Below, one piece after another: positions 1 through 5,795 of a DNA stretch of 7,605 nt; positions within the stretch are counted from its first letter, which is position 1, and the number at the start of each line of letters is the position of its first letter. Source of the stretch: Gammaproteobacteria bacterium (GTDB lineage Bacteria > Pseudomonadota > Gammaproteobacteria > Steroidobacterales > MnTg04). The position numbers were made by a program, and so were the translations under genes. The notes under the pieces were generated by a model. It was given only the letters and a program-made list of their open reading frames with translations, was not told where the DNA came from and made no database searches. The DNA is taken from NCBI GenBank assembly GCA_027297845.1, contig JAPUHG010000314.1, positions 1-7,605 on the forward strand, read 5' to 3'.

Positions 1-694
1 CCGCTTTTTCATAGTCTCGTGTGTCTGAGGATACATCCATGCGTTCGATCAGGCCATCGATGACCAAGTTGCTTTTGCCTTCGAGGAATAGCAACACATC
101 GGCAATGTCCTTCGCGTACTCCTGTTCGTTGATCAAGCCGACACAAGGAGCCGAACACCTTTTTATCTGGTATTGCAAACAAGGTCGACTGCGATTTGCA
201 AAATAGGTGTTTTCACAAGGTCTGATCAAAAATAATTTCTGCAGATAGCTCAGGGTCTCCCTGACCGCGTGCGTACTTGGATACGGACCAAAATATTTCC
301 CCGATTCTTTGCGCGCACCACGGTAAAAACTCAGCCGTGGAAATGCGTGATCCGTGCTGACGTAGATATAGGGAAAACTCTTATCGTCCCTGAGCAGAAC
401 GTTGAAACGAGGCTTGAATTTCTTGATCAAGTTGTATTCAAGCAACAACGCCTCGGTTTCGGTTGCGGTCACCGTTATGTCGACATCGCAAACCTGGCCA
501 AGCATGCGGAATGTCTTGGCCGTTTGCGCCCTGCCCTGAAAATAGCTGCTAACGCGGCGTTTCAGATTTCGGGCTTTGCCGACATACAACACCTCATCAT
601 CAGCACCCAGCATTCGGTAAATGCCAGGCTTGCTGGTCAGGCGCGCCAGAAAGGGCTTCGCGTCAAACGCCGGCTTGTCCGTTTTCTTTGTCAC
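1..694 (-). CDS. uvrC: UvrC, excinuclease ABC subunit C (N-terminal part, runs off the window)
   Basis: UvrC makes both incisions around a lesion in UvrABC nucleotide excision repair, in the cytoplasm. About 231 residues of a usual ~600 are present; the UvrB-contact completion, RNase H-like and HhH domains lie beyond base 1. The GIY-YIG nuclease domain covers about residues 14-100: GIY at 24-26, YVGKA at 37-41, then R42, with E86 and N98 at the expected catalytic positions by my alignment. Four cysteines at C160, C172, C180 and C184 have the 12-8-4 spacing of the UvrC iron-sulfur cluster. A UVR motif starts near residue 203 and is cut by the window edge. I chose the GTG at 694 because it gives a normal N-terminus and its last bases overlap the upstream glycosylase stop as GTGA. 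No clear Shine-Dalgarno precedes it, so translational coupling is likely. The reading frame is open throughout. Confidence 0.96.
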   Translation of the reverse strand, partial: MTKKTDKPAFDAKPFLARLTSKPGIYRMLGADDEVLYVGKARNLKRRVSSYFQGRAQTAKTFRMLGQVCDVDITVTATETEALLLEYNLIKKFKPRFNVLLRDDKSFPYIYVSTDHAFPRLSFYRGARKESGKYFGPYPSTHAVRETLSYLQKLFLIRPCENTYFANRSRPCLQYQIKRCSAPCVGLINEQEYAKDIADVLLFLEGKSNLVIDGLIERMDVSSDTRDYEKA

Positions 695-1335
695 CGTGTG
701 GTCAGCCCGGCCAGCGATTTAGCCCGTTTAAACACCCTCAGAAACATCTCCCGGTTCAGACGGCGTGTCTGGGTGTTGTAACGGCTGCAGTGATACGAAT
801 CCACCAGGCGAAAATTCTGCAGTTTGTGCTCGGCCCCGTGCGCGAATGGAAAGGCAGACAATTTCTGGCGGCAGGCTTTGAGAACCGCGCGGTGAGCAAT
901 GGTCCCAAGCGCAAGTACTACCGATGAATCTGGCAACCGATCGAGTTCGGAAGCCAGGTAAACGTTGCAGGTATTGATTTCGTCACCGGTGGGCTTGTTC
1001 TCCGGTGGCAGGCACTTGACGGCATTGGTTATCCGGCAACCGAAGAGTTCGAGCCCATCATCGACTGCTGTTGCGTCTGCCTGGCTGGCAAGCCCCAGAT
1101 CGAACAGCGTCTGGTACAACAGTATGCCCGCGTAGTCGCCGGTAAAGGGTCGGCCTGTTGCATTCGCGCCGTGCATCCCCGGGGCCAGCCCGACAATCAG
1201 CAGACGTGCGTTATCGTCACCGAAGGGTGCGACTGGCCGCGCATGATAGTCGGGATACTGATCCGCCACCTTGTCCAGAAAATCAGCCAGCCGCGGGCAC
1301 CTTCGGCACTCGATGGAGAATTCCTCATTTTTCAT
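691..1335 (-). CDS. udgB: Family-5 (UDGb-type) uracil-DNA glycosylase with a 4Fe-4S cluster
   Basis: This 214-residue protein should remove uracil, and possibly hypoxanthine and other deaminated bases, starting base excision repair. Motif 1 is GLAPGMHGAN (49-58), followed by TGRPFTGD (60-67). This is the family-5 form, with Leu where family 4 has the acidic residue of GEAPG. The C-terminal motif SYHCSRYNT (180-188) matches the YHCS/YHPS..NT signature of UDGb. Likely cluster cysteines are C10, C13, C108 and C123. Length is normal. The ATG at 1335 is the only usable start: the frame upstream meets a TGA 24 bases earlier, inside the neighbouring repeat arm, with no ATG, GTG or TTG between. No convincing Shine-Dalgarno is visible. 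Its stop overlaps the uvrC start (GTGA), so base and nucleotide excision repair genes appear cotranscribed. Family assignment is strong; substrate range is inferred. Confidence 0.93.
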   Translation of the reverse strand: MKNEEFSIECRRCPRLADFLDKVADQYPDYHARPVAPFGDDNARLLIVGLAPGMHGANATGRPFTGDYAGILLYQTLFDLGLASQADATAVDDGLELFGCRITNAVKCLPPENKPTGDEINTCNVYLASELDRLPDSSVVLALGTIAHRAVLKACRQKLSAFPFAHGAEHKLQNFRLVDSYHCSRYNTQTRRLNREMFLRVFKRAKSLAGLTTR

Positions 1336-1345
1336 AAGGGTGATA

Positions 1346-1479
1346 GCCCGCCTATTTCACCGAGGCGGTGGACGACGATGTACAAATTATAAACAGCAAT
1401 CAACATGACAATGCCTCAACATACCTGAACCATTCGTTTCTGGCACCCGGCGGCTACCGCCTTGGTGAAATAGGCAGGC
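1346..1479. repeat. Inverted-repeat element A (REPIN- or MITE-like, about 134 bp)
   Basis: The two ends are inverted copies. Bases 1346-1369 and 1456-1479 are complementary over 24 positions with two mismatches; the core 1350-1369 against 1456-1475 has one. Each arm holds its own small hairpin (CACC-gaggc-GGTG in the left arm, 1358-1371), so the element resembles two REP units facing each other around an 86-bp spacer. The left end is 10 bases from the glycosylase start codon. The sequence just inside the arms still shows scattered symmetrical matches, suggesting an older, longer inverted duplication. No target-site duplication is clear. REP/REPIN identity is inference; the inverted repeat is directly visible. 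Confidence 0.8.
1386..1411 (-). promoter_or_regulatory. Candidate promoter for the glycosylase-uvrC operon
   Basis: On the minus strand a perfect TATAAT lies at 1391-1386. A TTGTCA lies at 1411-1406, with a 14-base spacer that is shorter than the preferred 16-18. The -10 is 51 bases from the glycosylase ATG. It sits in the spacer of element A, so that element would supply the promoter. The short spacer keeps confidence modest. Confidence 0.35.
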
Positions 1480-1566
1480 CAGTATGAAGCGAGAATGAGG
1501 GAATCAGCAATGCCCCAGGCGCATGTCGCCGGGATCGCTGGCGCCCAGGGTCGCGGCGCCCGTTCT
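1480..1566. other. Spacer between the two repeat elements, no gene seen
   Basis: I see no coding frame with family resemblance here. The only structure is a pair of GGCGCC palindromes at 1540-1545 and 1555-1560, which could form a short GC-rich stem. Together with elements A and B this completes the 366-base gene-free gap 1336-1701. Confidence 0.4.
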
Positions 1567-1733
1567 TAGCCCGGACTATTCATGAATGCGCCAGCGCCCT
1601 TGCATGATCCTTGCCCGCACACGGGATTTTCCTCCTTCGGAAATACACACCGATATTCCGCTCGGTCCGAAAATCCCGTGTCCGAACAATGCTCTGTGCA
1701 ATCATCGCGACGATTCATGAATAGGCCGGGCTA
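1567..1733. repeat. Inverted-repeat element B (nested, symmetric, about 167 bp)
   Basis: The outer arms 1568-1587 (reading AGCCCGGACTATTCATGAAT) and 1713-1732 are inverted copies with one mismatch; the flanking pair 1567/1733 also matches. The inner arms 1619-1631 and 1669-1681 are a perfect 13-bp inverted repeat. Exactly 31 bases separate outer from inner arm on both sides, so the whole is one large imperfect palindrome centred at 1650, i.e. two head-to-head copies of a unit of about 64 bp. The ends read TAGCCC...GGGCTA, which would fit a TA target but could also be part of the repeat. The right arm lies inside the response-regulator reading frame. Mobile origin is inferred; no transposase is present. 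Confidence 0.78.
1619..1681. repeat. Central stem-loop of element B
   Basis: Perfect 13-bp arms (ACACGGGATTTTC and its complement) flank a 37-base loop. Within the loop ACCGA (1649-1653) and TCGGT (1662-1666) can form a second small stem. It lies just downstream of the response-regulator stop on the minus strand and could end or stabilise that transcript, but no T-run follows, so I do not call it an intrinsic terminator. Confidence 0.6.
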
Positions 1734-2370
1734 GCAAGCCTTTGTCCTGCATGCGCAAACCCGCGGTAATGAGCTCGGCGGAATGCTTCAGGCTGAGCTT
1801 TAAGCGGATTCGGTAGCGGTACGTACTAACCGTCTTTGGGCTCAATCCGAGTTTTGTCGCTATTTCCTTGGCGCTGAGGCCGGCACACACCAGGCGCAAT
1901 ACCTGGAGTTCACGAGGTGATAAGCGTTCGATGGGCAATCCCTGTGGCCGAACCGGATCGTGTATTAACGCCCTGGCAACAGCGGGCGAGGCATAACTGT
2001 GGCCTTTCGCCACTGACTCCAGCGAAGACTTCAGTTCGCGGTATGGACAGGCGGCAGTCAACAGGCCGGCTACGCCAAGATCGATCAGGTGTCGAAGATA
2101 TACGGGACGGCCCTCTTCGGAGATGCAAACAAGGTTTTTGAAACCGCGAGCAGACAAAGCCCTGGCGAGTTGCTGAATATCAACCAGTGGATGTCTTTCC
2201 CGGGCGAGCACGACATCTGGCCACAACTTCTCCGTTTGCTGGATACAGTTCGCCAGATTCTTGGTCTGAGAGATCACCCGCATTCTTCCCATCCGTGAAA
2301 TCATCTCGGCAAGTGCGAAGCGAGTCAGCGGTTCCGGGTCAAGGAGCAGGATATTGAGATGCGGGGACAT
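1702..2370 (-). CDS. GacA/UvrY-like LuxR-family response regulator with a degenerate receiver domain
   Basis: This is a 222-residue two-domain transcription regulator. The C-terminal LuxR/NarL helix-turn-helix covers about 150-207, with LSPREL at 150-155, KEIATKLG at 168-175 and the recognition segment LSPKTVSTYRYRI at 176-188. The TYRYRI stretch is characteristic of GacA/UvrY. Residues 5-120 follow the receiver fold, but phosphorylation residues are missing. The acidic pair is D11-P12, the phosphoacceptor site in the DVVLxD motif is R57, and the conserved lysine after 'LLT' is A106; S84 fills the Ser/Thr position. It should therefore not be switched by ordinary Asp phosphorylation. GacA proteins are near 214 residues; here the tail after about 213 is encoded in repeat element B. 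The ATG at 2370 puts the first beta-strand at residues 5-10; no good ribosome site is visible. Its position upstream of uvrC matches the uvrY-uvrC pairing in gammaproteobacteria. Confidence 0.88.
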   Translation of the reverse strand: MSPHLNILLLDPEPLTRFALAEMISRMGRMRVISQTKNLANCIQQTEKLWPDVVLARERHPLVDIQQLARALSARGFKNLVCISEEGRPVYLRHLIDLGVAGLLTAACPYRELKSSLESVAKGHSYASPAVARALIHDPVRPQGLPIERLSPRELQVLRLVCAGLSAKEIATKLGLSPKTVSTYRYRIRLKLSLKHSAELITAGLRMQDKGLLARPIHESSR

Positions 2371-2545
2371 GAATCACATGCTAGGCAGAGCGATTGCCTG
2401 ACTACAGTCAACAATCTGTCGATTGCGCGCGAATAATCCGCATATTTCAAAAAAGCGATAGCCAGATCGGTGAAACAGGCGGTTCAGTCGGTAAATTGAC
2501 GCGCAGGGCTTCTCATCCGACCATCTGATCTGGCATGGTCAACCA
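2371..2545. promoter_or_regulatory. Divergent intergenic region between the regulator and rluE
   Basis: This 175-bp region must hold both start regions. A short palindrome, TGACT-2 bases-AGTCA, lies at 2399-2410, about 30 bases upstream of the regulator start. Its minus strand is part of TTGACT (2411-2406), a possible -35, but no good -10 follows at normal spacing. CGATTGC occurs twice in the same direction, at 2391-2397 and 2420-2426. Bases 2467-2482 match the arm of repeat element A at 15 of 16 positions. I cannot name a specific operator. Confidence 0.35.
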
Positions 2546-3130
2546 ATGCGCTTACTCCTGTTCAATAAGCCGTTTCGATGTCTCTCGCAATTTACCGATA
2601 CGGAAAAACGCGCCACGCTGGCCCGCTGGATAGACCAGAAAGGTATTTATCCCGCTGGCAGGCTGGATTTCGATTCGGAGGGACTGTTGCTTCTGACCGA
2701 CCACGGCGGACTTCAGGCGCACATTTCGGATCCAAAATACAAATTGGAAAAAATCTACCTGGTACAGGTCGAGGGCAGCCCATCGGAGGATGCTCTTGGC
2801 GCCCTGCGCACCGGCGTCAAAATCAAGGGTGGACTGGTTCATGCGGGCGCAGCTCGGTCTGTGCCCGAACCACCGCCATTGTGGCCACGGACTCCACCGG
2901 TTCGCTATCGTAAGTCGGTGCCGGATCACTGGATCGAACTGATGATCGATCGCGGGCTCAATCGTCAGGTCAGGCGGATGACGGCAGCGGCAAGCTTGCC
3001 GACCCTGCGCCTGATCCGAACAGCGATCGGACCGTGGTCGTTGGGAGAGCTGATGCCAGGCCAGTGGCGTGAGCTATCCGGCGAGAAACTGGCTCGCGAT
3101 ATTAAAGATCTGGGTTGGCGATTGACCTGA
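2546..3130 (+). CDS. rluE: RluE, 23S rRNA pseudouridine synthase
   Basis: This 194-residue enzyme should isomerise one uridine in 23S rRNA to pseudouridine (U2457 in E. coli, near the peptidyl-transferase centre). The catalytic motif is AGRLDFDSEGLLLLT at 37-51 with D41 as the nucleophilic aspartate. KIYLVQVEG (69-77) carries the conserved tyrosine Y71, and NRQVRRM (139-145) is the family's basic motif. There is no N-terminal S4 domain: the protein starts at once with LLFNKP, as in RluE and unlike RluB or RluF. The segment LWPRTPP-x5-KS-P (112-126) and the ending PGQWREL also fit RluE specifically. The ATG at 2546 aligns with the family N-terminus; an upstream ATG at 2535 is out of frame and the ribosome site is weak. 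Its last 29 bases overlap the end of the convergent DAHP synthase gene. Confidence 0.94.
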   Translation: MRLLLFNKPFRCLSQFTDTEKRATLARWIDQKGIYPAGRLDFDSEGLLLLTDHGGLQAHISDPKYKLEKIYLVQVEGSPSEDALGALRTGVKIKGGLVHAGAARSVPEPPPLWPRTPPVRYRKSVPDHWIELMIDRGLNRQVRRMTAAASLPTLRLIRTAIGPWSLGELMPGQWRELSGEKLARDIKDLGWRLT

Positions 3131-4475
3131 AGTTCTTGCCGGTGATGCGCATCGCGAGTTCAAGGGCCTGTTCATAATTGAGCCGCGGATCCACCTGCGA
3201 CTTGTACGATCGCGCCAGATCCGCATCGGTCAGTCCGCGCGCCCCGCCGGTACACTCCGTTACATCTTCACCGGTCATCTCAAAATGCACGCCTCCGAGG
3301 TGGCTGTCCATGCGCTGGTGAATATCGAAGGAAATTTCCAGTTCATCCAGGATGTTGTCAAAACGCCTGGTCTTGACCCCATCCGCGGTAATTTCAGTAT
3401 TGCCATGCATGGGATCGCAACACCACAGCACTGGCGATCCAGTGGCCTGGGCGGCTCGAATCAACGGGGGTAAACATTTCCTGATCTGGCTGACCCCAAA
3501 CCTGTGAATGAGCGTAATGCGACCCGGTTCATTCAGTGGGTTCAGTATTTCGATCAGTTTCTGCAGCGTTTCTCCGGCCATGCCGGGTCCGACCTTGATG
3601 CCAATCGGGTTGGCGATACCCCTGAAATATTCGACATGCGCGCCATCCAGATCACCGGTGCGCATGCCAATCCACGGGAAATGGGTCGTCAGGTTATACC
3701 AACGCTCCCTGCGCGGAATGAAACGGGTCTGAGCCTGCTCGTACGGGAGATGCAAGCCTTCGTGGCTGGTAAACATCGCAGCCCGTGTGGTTTGATGTAT
3801 GGGACGACCGGAAATGGACTCGAAGAAATCCATTGAATCGCTAATCGAGCTAACGATCCGTCTGTATTCCTGTTCCAGGGACGAGTGGCTGGCAAAATCC
3901 AGATCCCAGTATTCCGGATGATGCAAATCGGCAAATCCACTGTCGACCAGCGCGCGTATGAAATTCAGTGACAGCGAAGCTCTTTCGTACCCCTCCAGCA
4001 TCAATTCCGGGTCCGGGGTTCGCTCCTCCGCAGTGAATCCATCTTTGTTGATCAGATCTCCGCGATAGGTGGGCAATGAAATCCCGTCGCGAGTTTCGGT
4101 TTCTGTCGAGCGAGGCTTGGCGTACTGTCCTGCAATCCTGCCCACGCGAACCAGCGGTTTCTTCAGCCCATAGAGCAGAACCAGGCTCATCTGCATCAGG
4201 ATTTTCAGTTTTTTTGCAATCAGCTCCGAATTGCATTCATCGAATCGCTCCGCGCAATCGCCGCCTTGCAGCAGAAACCGTTCGCCCCGCTGCGCTTCGG
4301 CCAGTTCCATTTTGAGCCGTTCGATCTCCCAGGACGTTACCAGCGGCGGCAGACGGCTGAGGCGTGACAACACATCTGCGACCTTGTCTTCGTCGGGATA
4401 GGGCAACATCTGGCTCGCTTTCCGGGTCTGCCAGCTTGCCGGGTGCCAGTCCGCTTGCATGGGGTTTCTGCTCAT
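3102..4475 (-). CDS. Class II (plant/mycobacterial-type) 3-deoxy-7-phosphoheptulonate (DAHP) synthase
   Basis: This enzyme joins phosphoenolpyruvate and erythrose 4-phosphate, the first step of the shikimate pathway to aromatic amino acids. At 457 residues it is full length for the class II family (M. tuberculosis AroG is 462). Metal-site residues are visible as C74 in LLQGGDCAERF, H357 in CDPMHGNT, E399 in HFEMTGEDVTEC and D429 in VDPRLN. RIAGQYAKPRS (113-123), YRGDLIN (137-143) and KVGPGM (294-299) are substrate-binding stretches typical of the class, which is unrelated in sequence to E. coli AroF/G/H. I chose the ATG at 4475; a second in-frame ATG five codons in is possible, and neither has a strong ribosome site. 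The length suggests a primary-metabolism enzyme rather than the shorter phenazine-type PhzC. It is divergent from the lysine operon and has a 29-base tail overlap with rluE. Confidence 0.95.
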   Translation of the reverse strand: MSRNPMQADWHPASWQTRKASQMLPYPDEDKVADVLSRLSRLPPLVTSWEIERLKMELAEAQRGERFLLQGGDCAERFDECNSELIAKKLKILMQMSLVLLYGLKKPLVRVGRIAGQYAKPRSTETETRDGISLPTYRGDLINKDGFTAEERTPDPELMLEGYERASLSLNFIRALVDSGFADLHHPEYWDLDFASHSSLEQEYRRIVSSISDSMDFFESISGRPIHQTTRAAMFTSHEGLHLPYEQAQTRFIPRRERWYNLTTHFPWIGMRTGDLDGAHVEYFRGIANPIGIKVGPGMAGETLQKLIEILNPLNEPGRITLIHRFGVSQIRKCLPPLIRAAQATGSPVLWCCDPMHGNTEITADGVKTRRFDNILDELEISFDIHQRMDSHLGGVHFEMTGEDVTECTGGARGLTDADLARSYKSQVDPRLNYEQALELAMRITGKNFRSIANPDL

Positions 4476-4622
4476 CTGGGCATATTAGTCGTTTTGCATG
4501 CAGGAGCCTATGGAAAATCGCGGGTTCTGTTGGCACAATGCGCTTCCTGTTGGCCCACCTTAGCCGGCCCGGACGCAAACTTTGTGGCCAGGTAAACAGG
4601 TCGTCACAATTGGAGCAGGTAG
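4476..4622. promoter_or_regulatory. Divergent control region between DAHP synthase and the lysine operon
   Basis: This 147-bp region separates two divergent transcripts. CTGTTGGC occurs twice in direct orientation, at 4527-4534 and 4547-4554, exactly 20 bases apart, roughly two helical turns. That could place two regulator subunits on one face. The operon's ribosome site is clear: GGAG at 4612-4615, 7 bases before the ATG at 4623. I see no strong sigma-70 promoter for either gene. Confidence 0.4.
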
Positions 4623-5795
4623 ATGCATCGAATACTCGTACTCGGCGCCGGCAAGATAGGTACCTTGATCAGCGGCCTGTTGGCCGATTCCGGTGATTAT
4701 CAAATTCACCTTGCGGATATCGATGGCGAAGCCGCCAGATCGGTTGCCGTAGCGCATGGACTGGACAAGGTAACTGCCTTTGAACTGGATGCTACCGACC
4801 CGGTCCAGTTGGCGGGACAGATCGATGATAATCCGGTTGATGCGGTCGTTTCCGGTTTGCCCTATTTTTGCAACGAGTCAGTTGGCCAGGTTGCGAAAGA
4901 CAAGGGGATTCACTATTTCGACTTGACCGAAGATGTTTCGGTTACCAAGGCGATCAGAAAAATTGCCCAGGGTGCGGATCGCGCTTTTGTTCCACAGTGC
5001 GGTCTGGCGCCGGGATTTATCAGCATCGCGGCCAACGAATTGATCCGTCATTTTGACGAACTGCGCTCGGTAAAACTCAGGGTAGGTGCCCTGCCCCAAC
5101 ATCCGAACAATGCGCTTAAATATTCACTGACCTGGTCTACCGATGGGGTTATCAACGAGTATGGCAACATGTGCCATGCGGTCGTCAACGGCGAGTTGGT
5201 GGATGTACTGCCGCTGGAGGGGCTGGAGGAGATTGAGCTCGATGGCACGCTTTACGAAGCCTTCAACACCTCGGGTGGATTGGGCTCTCTGGCAGAGACC
5301 TATGCCGGTCAGGCGACGACCATGGATTACAAGACCATACGTTACCCGGGTCACTGTGCACAAATGCGGTTGTTGATGAACGACCTCAAACTCAACGAAA
5401 ACCGGGGCATGCTAAAGCAAATTCTGGAAAATTCAGTGCCCCATACATTACAAGACGTGGTCATCATCTACACTGCGGTGAGCGGTATGCAAGACGGCCG
5501 CCTGTGCGAAGAGAATTACGTTAACAAGGTCTACCCGGCAATGATTGCCGGGCGCCTTTGGTCGGCAATTCAGGTTACGACCGCCGCCGGTATTTGTAGC
5601 GTACTTGACCTGGTGGTCTCCAATGCCGGGCACTACAAAGGCTTGGTTCGGCAGGAAGATTTTCGTCTCAAAGACATACTCGACAATCGATTTGGCAAGT
5701 ATTTTGCGCAAGGGGGTAGCAGCGCTGCTTCCATGCGGGCAATTGCAACCGGCGCAACCGGTCATGACAACGGGCTCAGTGGAGATGCCTCATGA
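4623..5795 (+). CDS. Saccharopine dehydrogenase-family oxidoreductase (lysine catabolism; saccharopine or lysine 6-dehydrogenase)
   Basis: The protein has 390 residues and starts with a Rossmann fold: VLGAGKIG at 6-13 with the GxGxxG pattern, and D32 at the end of the second strand, which favours NAD(H) over NADP(H). GLAPGF (127-132), AFNTSGG (213-219) and YKTIRYPGH (236-244) are conserved in the saccharopine dehydrogenase (Lys9) and L-lysine 6-dehydrogenase family. The likely reaction yields alpha-aminoadipate semialdehyde. The source would be saccharopine (releasing glutamate) or lysine itself (releasing ammonia). The next gene, coupled by a 4-base ATGA overlap, encodes the enzyme that consumes this semialdehyde, which fixes the pathway though not the exact substrate. 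No lysine-ketoglutarate reductase domain is fused or adjacent here. The ATG at 4623 has a good GGAG site. A polar Ala/Gly/Ser-rich tail follows about residue 365 and looks disordered. Confidence 0.87.
   Translation: MHRILVLGAGKIGTLISGLLADSGDYQIHLADIDGEAARSVAVAHGLDKVTAFELDATDPVQLAGQIDDNPVDAVVSGLPYFCNESVGQVAKDKGIHYFDLTEDVSVTKAIRKIAQGADRAFVPQCGLAPGFISIAANELIRHFDELRSVKLRVGALPQHPNNALKYSLTWSTDGVINEYGNMCHAVVNGELVDVLPLEGLEEIELDGTLYEAFNTSGGLGSLAETYAGQATTMDYKTIRYPGHCAQMRLLMNDLKLNENRGMLKQILENSVPHTLQDVVIIYTAVSGMQDGRLCEENYVNKVYPAMIAGRLWSAIQVTTAAGICSVLDLVVSNAGHYKGLVRQEDFRLKDILDNRFGKYFAQGGSSAASMRAIATGATGHDNGLSGDAS
5781..5791 (+). promoter_or_regulatory. Ribosome binding site of the aldehyde dehydrogenase gene
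   Basis: GGAG at 5781-5784 stands 7 bases before the ATG at 5792, inside the last codons of the upstream gene. It supports this ATG and independent as well as coupled initiation. Confidence 0.75.

Noticed and set aside
269..781. Long plus-strand open frame opposite uvrC (170 codons)
   Set aside because: It is the shadow of the uvrC and glycosylase frames, which carry clear family motifs; the plus-strand translation shows none.
1619..1681. Central stem-loop of element B as intrinsic terminator of the response regulator
   Set aside because: The loop is 37 bases long and no T-run follows the stem on the minus strand.
1568..1732. Element B as an integron attC site
   Set aside because: The ends lack the GTTRRRY/RYYYAAC core sites, and no integrase or cassette-like gene is nearby.
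3850..4236. Alternative minus-strand frame (128 codons) within DAHP synthase
   Set aside because: A +1 shadow of the class II DAHP synthase frame, whose motifs continue unbroken through this stretch.
4531..4550. Sigma-54-like TGGCAC followed by GC upstream of the lysine operon
   Set aside because: The GG and GC elements are two bases too close together, and the nearby TGGCCC copy is off by one, so neither fits the -24/-12 rule.
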